Positions 33,520 through 43,853 of a stretch of 64,000 nt of DNA are shown piece by piece. The position numbers and the translations under genes are program-made. This stretch comes from Cryptomeria japonica (lineage: Eukaryota > Streptophyta > Pinopsida > Cupressales > Cupressaceae), in assembly GCF_030272615.1 (NCBI RefSeq), contig NC_081405.1, forward strand, positions 310,201,235 through 310,265,234. Direction: 5' to 3'. Within the stretch, counting starts at the first letter, position 1. Each line of letters opens with the position of its first letter. A model generated the notes under the pieces. It had not been told where the DNA came from and ran no database searches. It saw nothing but the letters and a program-made list of their open reading frames with translations.

Positions 33520-33645
33520 TACATTGGTTAGGTTGTGATTCACGGGATTTGAATCATGTTCATCTATCATTTTGTATATAATCTTAATCTATGTGAAGTT
33601 ATAAGATACACTTCTCCATCCTTTGACAAACAGCCATGACAAGGA
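33520..33645 (-). mobile_element. Possible second SINE-like fragment
   Basis: On the minus strand GATTCAAATCCCGTGA (about 33550) resembles a tRNA B box with its T-arm, and a poorer A-box-like 'ggagaagtgtatcttataac' lies about 60 bases upstream. This is weak and the fold was not verified. Confidence 0.3.
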
Positions 33646-33649
33646 GCAT

Positions 33650-35950
33650 TAGTATCTCGTTGGTGTCTCTATTAATCATTGTCATCTATCTAGTCATTAA
33701 TTAATGGGGTGCACCTAAGTAGGTAAATTTTGATAGTTTCACCCAAGAAAATACCTTAAAAAAAGGCTCCCATACTTTTAGGTGAAAAGCCTCAAGAGTA
33801 TTCATTAAATATTATACAAGGTTTACTAAAATCACTAAAATATAGAGTTCATTGGTTGGTCAACTTAATAGGTTACGATGAATATCACCGATATGGAAAT
33901 GGATTTTACTAAAGAAAAAGCTATTAGTTAACATTATCATCAATTTTATTGGTAATAATAAAATTAACTAAATTTTATCTTAGCATACCATTCACAAATT
34001 CATGAAAAATAGTAGTATGTAGGATCTTCAGTGTCTAAGTGATATGCTTAGCTAGAGAAAAATTAAAGAATCGTGACTTGGTCTTATCATAACTGGAATT
34101 TGCATACAATAGTTCAATAAATACACGCACCAAAATGACACTTTAAAAATATGAAAAGAAGATATGCAAAGAATTTCCTAGAGATATAAGTAAATAAAAT
34201 AAGAATAGTGTAGAGGTAAGAGAGTTTAATAAATATGAAAGGAAGATGCATGATCAGGTAGGAATCCACTTAAATAAAATGAGTGAAAAATATAAATAAG
34301 AAATATATAAAGCTACATGGGATAAGGAATTTTATATAGGACCTGTGATGTAATAATGTACACTAAATAGGAGATATTTTTATTTGGAACATCCAACAAG
34401 GTAAAAATGAAGAATTTTGTTTGTTGTAAAAGATTGAGAAGACTTATCTTGCATCATGCATGTCAACTATAATTACTAGAAGGTATTGATATATTTATAG
34501 AATTCAATGTGAGTGACCTAGATTAGTATCATAGGGGAGATTTGAAGAGGGGAGCATCATATGAGATTAAGAGAAAATTTCTTATACTATTATAACCAAA
34601 TTAAAAAGATGAAGAAAATGCTAGTTAGTACTGTTGAGAAAAGTACACAAAATGAAAAATATGAGTATTTGGAGAAGTGGTGAGAAATAATAGAAGAGAG
34701 CTCATTTAGGATTTTTAGGGCTAACATGAATCAACTAAGTTCACCTCAAGTTGCCAAAAAGTGAGTCATTAACTATTCAATAAACCCAAGGCTTTTGAAG
34801 TAGGATAGTTCTTAGAGAAGTAGGTCAATCTCGCATAACTATAATTTTCATAGTAGTTTGTTTATTTATGGTTTGATTTGCTAGTTAGCAGTAGAAGAAT
34901 GGACTATACTTTACCATATTTTAAAGAGAAATTACATGGTTTGGGTAACATATTATAGGGAACTATTTACTAATAATATACATCTTTTATGAGAACTATG
35001 TTCATGGAATGACTAATTTAGGGTTTCCAATTTTATATTTAAGGAAGACATGAGAGAAATTGGTAGAAATGCAGAGTAAAAATTGTGTAACACAAAAATT
35101 TATTTTTTATCATTTAGGTTTGGTTAGATAAATCATTTGTCAATATTTAATAAAATGGTTTAGAAACTATTATAATTATACTATCTTCAAAATAGTGAAA
35201 ATAATTGAGAGGTTTTGGGACTAATATATAGGGTGACACAACCATTAATGATCACTAGAACATAACTTTTGAAATATTTTATCTTAGGTATGAGAGTGAC
35301 AAAGTAGGATGAAGCTAGAGATGAACAAACATGCCACATTATAATTAAAGCTAATATCTAAACTTAAATAATCACACAATCATATTAGGTTGTTATTATT
35401 CATTGATCTAAATAATATGAAGAGGAATATTTTAGAGACTAGGTTTCTCCCTCTTTGAGGATTTTTCGAAGGTATATCTTATAAATTTTGATTGTATCTA
35501 GTTGTTTTTTGTTATTGGATATATAACAAGATATTACTTCATATGACCTACCTTTTATAATTATATCAAAGATAATTGGGAACACATAGGTATTTGGTAA
35601 TAATGTACACAATATTATTTTGTTTGAAATTTGTAGATGGTATCTTTCTCACTATATATGTGATGTGTTATTATATATAATTAGATTTAATAATGAAAAT
35701 ATAGAACCCTGATAAAATAATAAATCTACAATAGTGAGGACATGTGTGATATAAATGAATAATGAAGCTTCATCCTTGGAACCTCACTAGAACTTTATAA
35801 TGTGTGTTATTAGTATTTTAATACTTTTAGAGGAAATATATATTTTAAATTACTAGAATGTATCACATGTCTTTATTTGGATGCTTTAGAATAAACACTC
35901 ATATCTTGCTATGAATATAAAATATTGTGAAGCAAAATTGCTATCAATTA
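33650..35950. other. AT-rich stretch with nothing recognised
   Basis: About 2.3 kb of AT-rich sequence with no coding motif, no long repeat and no RNA gene that I could identify. It may be very old transposon sequence. Confidence 0.5.
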
Positions 35951-36199
35951 TTTTTGAATGACCTCCCTTTGCACAATTTCCAATGGTCTTCTCTTGCCCT
36001 TGCTTACTAGGAGTAGTATCTCTTGTACTTATAAGCTAGTTATTCACATCACCAACTCGGATATTGAATCCACTCCTATGAAGACATTACCAATCACTAT
36101 TGATATTCCTCCCTTGTCTAATTCCTCTATTAACTCTCCTCTTAAGATTTCATTAACAAATTTACTCCATAAATTGTCAATGAGATCTTCTTCATCGAT

Positions 36200-37990
36200 T
36201 TTGAATTAGAGTCCGTTAGTACAAAACTCTTCAAATTTCCCAAATGAGTCATCCAACGTCTTATGCTATGCAAGGGATTATGCCACTATCCACTCCCCAA
36301 GTCACTATGTCTATGAATGTGTCAAATCCTTTTGCAAGCACACTCCCACCTCCTGTAAGTAGCCATACTATGGTCACAAGACAAGAAGGTTTTGGCCAGT
36401 AGCAGTACACACAAAATCCATACAATGGACAAGAACACAAACAATTTCATGTCCCACCACAATATCCTCCTGTAAACACTATGGGTGGCTATAATGCTTA
36501 TCAGTAGTACCAATAATAAGTTGGGCATCAAAATCAATATCAGTCATTTAATTAGGGATACTTGAATAATTCAATCAAGGAAATGTAAATCAAATGAATC
36601 AAGGAAATATGAACCCACTTGTTGGCACATACAACTATCCACCTCCTCCACCTAGCAATCAGTAATATGGACAACACACTCAAGCCCAAAACAATAATGC
36701 AAGAGGTCTTATGTAGCTAGACAAGTATGAGCAACTATATTTTAATGGGCTATATTGGTATCCAAATTCTATTGACAAGGAAATAAAAAACATTCTTCAC
36801 TAGTTCTTTGGTACTAATGCAATGTCAAGAGAGGGCCATTTGACATAATTTGATAATATTTTGGACAATTTTGAAGTTGAACATGAGGATATGTTCATGA
36901 AATTATTCATGCAATCATTGATTAATGGTCCACTAGATACTGGTACAAGAGTTTGCCTAATGCATCCATACACTCATGAAATGAATTTAGGAGAATTTTC
37001 AAATGCCAGCATGGTGATCACCTAGATCCTTAGTTTGTCCTCCATGAATTCACGAATATCCAAAAGGGATAAAATCAGTCAATGGTAGAATTTAACATTA
37101 AATTCAATAAATTGTATCACAAGATCCCTCCACACTTGTGTCCAATTGATCCTCAATGCCTAGTCTTTTATAAAAATGTGTTTGACCCAAAAATGGGTTA
37201 TGAGCTACGAAAGAAGAACCCATAGACACATGTAGATTCTTTTAAGGTGGCTTTGGAGATAGAAAATAATAGAAAAGAATCAGGTAAGTTTGAGAAGAGG
37301 GATGACATAAAGAATCTCCAAAATCCTAAGGGCTATTAGAACAAACAACCAAAGGAAGAGGGAAAACTACACAATGCCATGAATGCTTTCAAAGATATAA
37401 GCTACAAAGTGGCAAAGAATGAAAAAAAATTCATCATCATAGGTCAAACTTTTAGAGGAATGATAGGCCAAAGTAACATGACATGCCATATAACACTAAT
37501 TGGCATGATGGAAAACCCATTAATAATAATAACAATAGTGCTAAGGGGCAGTTAAAAATAGAAAATATCTAATTCATTAAAGAGGCCAAATGCAAACATG
37601 GTGGATGACAACCCTTGGAGTGTAGCATGCAGTCTCCTTCAATCCCTAATGTAGTGTGTGGTTTCCCCATCCATTCAGGATTCAAAAGAATCCTTTGATC
37701 AATTAGATTAGGGTTAATATGATGTTGATCACACCATTAGCATGCTTTAAATTCAGCCCTATGCTATTGAAGATGCATATGACTCATCAGATGGTGAAAT
37801 AGAAGACTGTGACATAAATGCTTAGAGACTATTTGAGTCTGTAAATGAACAAAAAGTGTTTTCAGATGATGAGGATGATTCTCCTAAAGATGCCACTATG
37901 AATATGGCAAGTAATCAACAAAGGAACATCAATTTAAATAAGGAGACTGACTAAAGAAGAAAACAAAGCTCTTATAGTTGCAATAATTTC
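36200..37990 (+). pseudogene. Gag region of the decayed Tat-like element
   Basis: Translations across several frames show 'GTYNYPPPPPSNQ' and Gln/Asn-rich stretches, then 'LDKYEQLYFNGLYW' and 'VEHEDMFMKLFMQSLINGPL' (about 36870-36940), which fits the gag core pattern of a short helix followed by a long one. Acidic stretches ('DSSDGEIEDCDIN') follow at about 37780-37830. There are many stops; no zinc knuckle was found. Confidence 0.5.
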
Positions 37991-38539
37991 TCAAGCAATG
38001 AGTAACTATCAATTAAGGAACATGAATATGAATGCAGACCATGGACAACCTAGGAGCATGTTCAAGAAGAAAATATTGAATGCAAATAAACCACAAGCAA
38101 TAGTCCAACAAATCGAAGATAAGGGTAAGGCTCTCAGAATCCAAAAAAAACAGCAATATTTTGCCAAAGATACATCAAAGGGTGATAAGGTGGAAACCAT
38201 AGCTCCTATAAGAAATGCTTGCAAGACTCGAGCATTTGCTGACAAAGACAATAACTCAAAAGGAGAGGTAAGAAAAATTGACTCTCACCCTATCCCAAGT
38301 GCTCCTACATTTGATTTCTTAGACATTGTCTCAAATTAAAAAAATTGTGCCTTTACTAGAGATGGTAAAAGTAGAAAAGTATAGGAATAGTTTTGTATCT
38401 TTGTTGTCAAGTGTGTTAGTAAAATCAAACCCACACCCAAAGTTATCACATACTTAGGACAAAGAAAGTAAACAAGTTAATGATGTTGAGTTAGAAACAA
38501 TGAAACCTCCTTAGGTCTATTTAGAAACGATTATTACCA

Positions 38540-38910
38540 AGTACTCTTCACAAATTTGATCCATTTTATACATTTTTAGTGATTAACAACAAGTAAAAAA
38601 ATATATGATTGACTCAAGGGCTACCATCAGCATAATGCTAATGGCAGTGATGAAAGAATTAGGGTTGTGGGTTGACACGCCTTATGGGAAATGTTATGCC
38701 ATGGATAATAGGTATGTCCTAATGATAGGAGTCATAAAAAACCTTGAAGTGAAATTGGCCTCTTAACCTAAAGATGCTTATAAAGTGGACATAATAGTTG
38801 TAGACATAGCTCCCAATTATGGGATGTTGTTTATCCATACAATGGACTGCAACTATAGGAGGGAATGTACAATTAGACCAATCATATGCAACCATCCCTA
38901 TCAATGGGAA
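38540..38910 (+). pseudogene. Protease of the decayed Tat-like element
   Basis: 'YMIDSRATISIM' at about 38600-38640 is the retropepsin active-site block, with DSR in place of DSG. 'MKELGLWVDTPYGKCYAMD' and 'VDIIVVDIAPNYGMLFIHTM' follow with the right spacing for the flap region and the second half. Several stops are present. Confidence 0.65.
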
Positions 38911-39091
38911 AGAGGTGAGGTTAAGAAGGTAGCCAAAGTCTAAGGATATTGTTGATCATATAGTCCCAAAACAAATGGTCTATGTTTTTGACATGGACAT
39001 TGGTAGCTTTAGAGTTAATCTAGTTGAAGCATAGATGCAAAATATAGACCCTATTGTGGATGAATTACAATAGGATAAAGAGGGTTTATGA

Positions 39092-39350
39092 TAGATGTAT
39101 TTTGATGGTGCTTGTAGTAAGGAGGGTTTAAGAGTAGGCATGCTTTTTATTGCCCCTAGTGGGAGAACTTTTAAAAACTCTTTGTTGTTATCTTTTAAGT
39201 GTACCAATAATGTTGTTGAGTATGAGACATTGCTGCTAGGCCTCAACATAGCATAAAGATGTTAACTTTTTTCAGAGATTCTAAATTAATGGTTTCACAA
39301 GTCAAATCTAAATACTCCTCAACAAAGGGTAAGGGGTTCATGTGTTAGGA
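39092..39350 (+). pseudogene. Archaeal-type RNase H of the decayed Tat-like element
   Basis: 'MYFDGACSKEGLRVGMLF' (39096-39150) has the first catalytic Asp, 'SFKCTNNVVEYETLLLGLN' (39196-39246) the catalytic Glu, and 'FRDSKLMVSQVKSKY' (about 39270-39315) the next Asp, in the same pattern as 10264-9883. It follows the protease after about 180 bases, so protease then aRNH is the order in both Tat-like elements in the window. The last motif is not visible. Confidence 0.7.
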
Positions 39351-39370
39351 CATAGGGAACTTTAAACAAA

Positions 39371-40744
39371 TCTAGACATTATACTCATAAGGAAATTTCA
39401 CAATGGTAAAAAACTGTGAACCTAATGTGAAGGGGTCGGTCACTCAATGTTGTGATAGACATAATGTTGCAACTAATGACATAATTAACTAGTTAAGTTA
39501 CTCAACAAATAATTATAACAAAAGAGACAATAAAAGCCAAGTATAATGCAAAAAAAAGTTAAGAACAACTATTTGACAAAATCCCTTACAAATAATATCT
39601 TGTAAAATCTATGAAACTTTCAATTTACTAAAATAATCAACTTTAAATACCACTCAAGCTTGTACCCCCACAATAAAATGCCCTCTAAAATATACTCCTT
39701 TATTCCACTTAATTCCCCCAATCATTTTAGTGATTATCTAATGGCAAATTAAGTTTCCAAACCAAGGTAGACCGACCTCAAATTACAATCAAGTCCTATT
39801 TTTTTCAAAAAAGGGTTGACTGCAATGACGAATGTGCCCGTTCTTTTGTAGTGTCGACGATTAGTATTAATGCCAAAAGAAATATCAAAATTAAAACTCG
39901 TTTTTACTTATGGAGTCATTAGGGAGTGATTGACCACAAGAAAGCGGGCTCCATTTTTAACTAATTTTTATCGTTTCATTATTGACAATTGAACGCACCG
40001 AGCCTGCAAGTCTATGCCGTGCCGTGTGCTGCTACATATTCATCTCATACAGACAAGTTATGAGTCGGTCAATTAGTCATCTAATGACAAATAGTCACTG
40101 CATCTCGACCTCGGAAAAGAGGATTCGCAGCAGCTGCCCAATTTCCATTTACCGTATGCGTAACGATCGTTCCTCCACTAGTTAGCCTGCGTACTTCCAC
40201 GCCTTATATTATCGTGGGTTTAACCTGGTTACTTATCACAGCTCTCATTATATTATACATGCTCTCAAACACATTGTAATTTGTATGAAGTTATTTTTCT
40301 CTATATATACAAAACAGTATGTATACGACATCAAGGTTCTGACTTACAAATTATTTTTGCGTCATATTTTTTATTTAAAAATTGTATGTAAAGGCAACAA
40401 AACTAGAACATTTCTATTGTATCATTTTCTCTCTACAAAATTGTCAATCATGGTCTCTTTCCTATCCTTCTGTTGTCATCGTTGTGACGGGACTCACATT
40501 TTGTCATACTTCCAAATATGTTTAGTTTTCAAGCATGGCTGTCATTTGTTGTAGTCTAGGAAATCTAAATTACTTGTAAATGACTCTAATCTTAGTTTCA
40601 TGAGGAACAAGTTATAGATGATGAAAAGTCAAAATTGAGCTGCAACAGTAGGTTAAACCATTCTATGTTTCCATGTGTATTGTTTATATAATATTTTAAA
40701 ATTATGAAGAAATTATATATATATATAAAAAGAAAGTTAGCAAG
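39371..40744. other. Unassigned stretch including a GC-richer block
   Basis: No reading frame is convincing. The part from about 39790 to 40240 is richer in G, C and CpG than its surroundings ('acgcaccgagcctgcaag', 'taacgatcgttcc'). A short (at)n run lies near 40710. It resembles neither the LTR families nor the LINE here. Confidence 0.4.
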
Positions 40745-42330
40745 TTGGAATGGGGTCTTTTTTGGCAATGTTGGAAACCTCCAACTCATCAAAGTGTCTA
40801 TTCAAAGAAAGCATGTCTACCTTCTTTCTTTCTTTCATATGCCTTCAGTGTGGATGGAAAAGCTTAATTAGACTCAAAGACATTTCTTTTGGGTTGGCAC
40901 TATGGAGTAGAACCATAATTTCCTTAAGCATTGGGACATGGTTTGTTGTCACAAACAAAATGGGAATCTACACATTAGAAACTCCAAAAATTTGAAATTG
41001 GCCCTCCTCTCTAAAGTTAGTTAGAGGCTTGTTAAAGATCTCTTCGATTGGACTAGGAAAATGAAGCCAAATATTTAAATGATTGGGATGGAATTGTCTT
41101 CCTCAGCGTTGATTCTTTCCCTAAAGGCTCTAACATTTGGAATAACTTTCTTAAAACCGGAGCCTCCTTATGTATGGGTTTTTTTATGGTAGACAAGGAG
41201 TCGATAATTGGCCAAATTTTGGATGCATTGTTGGGTTTCTTCTATTGCTTTGGAATGTCATTTTATTTGCTCTACCATTGAACTCAATTGACTAGGAGAT
41301 TGAAGGTACTATTTAATTACTATTGGGATGGAAAAGATCCTATAGAATCAATTCTTAAGAGAAGCTTTTGTGGACAACTTCAAAATATTGCACTTTATAA
41401 AATCTAGTTCTAACATCCTCTCTCCTAGATGAGTTGTTCAATTCAATTGGTGGAATATCTAAAAGTCCAATACTATCTGCAAAACTTGCTTATTTTGGTG
41501 CGTGAGTTGTCACAAGAAGGTGCTCACTATCAACAATCTCTAAAGAAGAGGTATGCATCTTTTCTACAAATGGTTCTTTTGCAAGGAAGATGGGGAAAGA
41601 ATTAGTCATCTTCTTTACCACTTTTCTTACTTTTGGAATATTAGGGAAAAAAATCATTGTCTCATTTTCCTTTACTTCTTTTCCACTTTTCGTACTCTTG
41701 GAATATTACAAAAAAAAATTCTCATTTTAGTTGTCTTGGGTTTCGCATAATGATCTAAAACAAGATACACATTTTTAGACCCTCATTCTCCCATCCTCTC
41801 TTGTTCAAGCTTTGGTCCAATTGGTTTGTTTCATACCAGGCAAGGAATCTACAAAAAATGTAATAGTAAGGGTTCCGAAGATAAGAAGTAACGTGAAGTT
41901 TTGGTTGATTCGATCATCTATAACATCATAGATTTTTCCTCTCCTAAGCCTAAAATTCTCCCCTCCTGTCTTGATTGTAACATTGAAATTTTTTAGAACA
42001 TTAGTGAGATCCTATCTTAATTCTCTTCAAAAAATTCTACTATAGAAGCTACCTTTGAGAACCATTGACCCAAGAAAACTCAAATTAAAGTTTCATGGCT
42101 TATCTAAAGGGAAAATAGGTTACAATGGAGGGGGAGACATCTGAAGGGATGGGAAAGGTAGGATGATATTAGCTTATGTTGTTAATTTTGGGGTCTAATA
42201 TTCTAATTATCCCAAAATGCAAGCTTCTTGCCATGATATTTTATTTGCAAAAGATAGAGGTTTGATGTAGGTGCATACAAGGTGTAACAACAATCTTAGA
42301 TCACCCAAAAATATTATCTCCTCATGAATA
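40745..42330 (+). pseudogene. LINE fragment: RT thumb, zinc-finger linker, RNase H
   Basis: Plus-strand translation shows 'VWMEKLN' and 'CHKQNGNLHIRNSKNLKLAL' (about 40850-41010), the end of an L1-like reverse transcriptase. 'LFYKWFFCKEDGERISHLLY' (about 41555-41620) is the linker with a Cys-containing finger preceding the RNase H. 'LKLKFHGLSKGKIGYNGGG' (about 42075-42130) aligns with the RNase H motif normally FDGASKGNPG, with the catalytic Asp changed to His. Stops and shifts are frequent. It is a second LINE relic and is related in domain order to 1316-2140 and 48130-54241. Confidence 0.7.
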
Positions 42331-42899
42331 ATAGCTAGAAATAGTAGCTATTGTTTTTAGTAAGTTAACATTTATGCATGTTTAGACACAAAAACTTACA
42401 TAGAAATCAAAAATAGTTCAATTAAGCCAATGATGAAGAAATCACTCCAATACAATTTGTTATATGTGAGGAATTAATGTTTTCATTTTTTTAAATCTCT
42501 TAAAAAATATTTAAAGATAATTTTAAAGCATTTAGATATTTTAGATGAGCCTAAAAATTGGTGAAACATGAAAATATTTCCTTTAGTCTATCAGCAAATA
42601 TCTTTCTAAGGGATTTCCAATCATATATTATTATTAAAAATGCAATAGACAGATGGAAATTTATGACCTTGAGAAGTTGTACTATCAAAATTAAAATTTT
42701 AGAATATCTTCTTGAGTGGGAAAATAGATGCTTCGACTTTTCATGCCCAAATGGGAGTTACACTTTCTAAAATAAACTAGGCTATTTATGCATCCTACTT
42801 AAAAAAGGAAAATGCAAGTTATAGTGGACATTTTAGAAGCATAAATTGTGGCTCTAATTTACAGATTTTTGTAATAAAAAAATTCATGTCATCGTAACC
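42331..42899. other. AT-rich stretch with nothing recognised
   Basis: About 570 AT-rich bases between the LINE relic and the presumed LTR end of chromovirus B. I see no coding motif. Confidence 0.4.
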
Positions 42900-43032
42900 T
42901 GTAATTTTTTTAAGACTATAATTTCGTATCATTAAGAAAATAAAAAGGAGTCATTTCTTTCTTGCATTTTCTATATATTTGTGTATTGTTGTTGTTTTGT
43001 TTTTGGCTGCAACGGGAATACCCTTCATCAAG
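42900..43032 (+). repeat. Presumed LTR end of chromovirus B
   Basis: The sequence before 43033 ends 'cccttcatca' and is followed two bases later by TGATATCAAATC, a mutated form of the TGGTATCAGAGC primer site (initiator Met tRNA type). The arrangement copies the LTR/primer junction of chromovirus A at 46381-46384. The start of this LTR could not be placed. Confidence 0.45.
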
Positions 43033-43289
43033 TGATATCAAATCAAAAGTTTTTGAGTGTGTACAAAGAAAACACTGAACATATGTAGCTTGCACTAGGA
43101 TTTTTGTTGTCGGTCTACAAGAAAAGTGAGAAAAATACCTCCACAAAGGAACCATGGTGGAAAAAGTGTTGGTAGAATACATGTTGTTGTGAAATAAGAG
43201 GATTTAAGTTCCCTCCATTGAAAATTTTAAGCATTGTAAGAAAAGTTGCATAAAGTAACTGATGTTAGAGGAAGGGATGAAAGTTAGAA

Positions 43290-43853
43290 TGAATCTAAAG
43301 GGGGACAAATCAAAGAAGAACAAATAGAAAGAGATCCTAAAGAAGATATATTTTTTAGTGCCATTTCCAATATAGGAAGGAGATTAAAGATCAAAGTGTC
43401 GATATTTTGTAGAAATCTGAATCTAGAAGAGTTGATAGATTAGATCAATGATGTGAAAGATTATTTCAAGTATTAATAAGAAAAATATCCTAAGAGAGTC
43501 AACTTCTAAAAAATAAAGCTAAAATCCTATACTAGTATTTTCTAGAAAGAAGTACAATTAGAAAGAAATAGAAGAGAAAAATAGAAAATAACAAGATGGG
43601 ATTGGATGGTGGATAAATTGGAGAGGAATTTTTTCTTGTTGGCTATGAGATTGATTAATTGTAGAAGATGTAAGGGTTGGAGAGTATAAAAAATGTCAAA
43701 GAGTATATATAATAACTTTTCAACCTCTTCATTAGAACTAGCCATTCTAAAGTCAACAAGGGAAAATTTGCATGTTAAACATAAATGACTTGATGTTGAG
43801 TATTAAAAAAGAGTTAAGTTTAGTAAGAATATCTATGGTTGAAGATACATATC
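43290..43853 (+). pseudogene. Gag of chromovirus B, 5' part
   Basis: 'IKVSIFCRNLNLEELID' with a following 'INDVKDYFKY' (about 43385-43480) is the gag entry motif and matches 'DYDGKLDSDELID' of chromovirus A. 'MVDKLERNFFLLAM' (about 43600) corresponds to the helix 'MVNKLKSMFIPTDY' of A. The frame then runs 'SMVEDTYL' and is cut at 43853 by insertion of chromovirus A; the sequence resumes at 58019 with 'YQFLLKVEEKL'. Stops occur throughout. Confidence 0.65.
43849..43853. repeat. Target duplication of chromovirus A, left copy
   Basis: The pentamer atatc matches gtatc at 58019-58023 except for one G/A change, which can be explained as loss of a CpG in 'acgtatc'. The two copies also restore the gag reading of chromovirus B. 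Confidence 0.7.

Larger units (their letters stand above)
35958..39370 (+). mobile_element. Decayed Tat-like Ty3/gypsy element, gag to aRNH
   Basis: A plus-strand series of broken frames shows a gag-like region with a Pro/Asn/Gln-rich part, a protease and an archaeal-type RNase H, in that order. No LTRs, reverse transcriptase or integrase are found; the homology ends near 39350. Stops occur every few dozen codons, so this is one of the oldest identifiable elements here. Confidence 0.65.
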
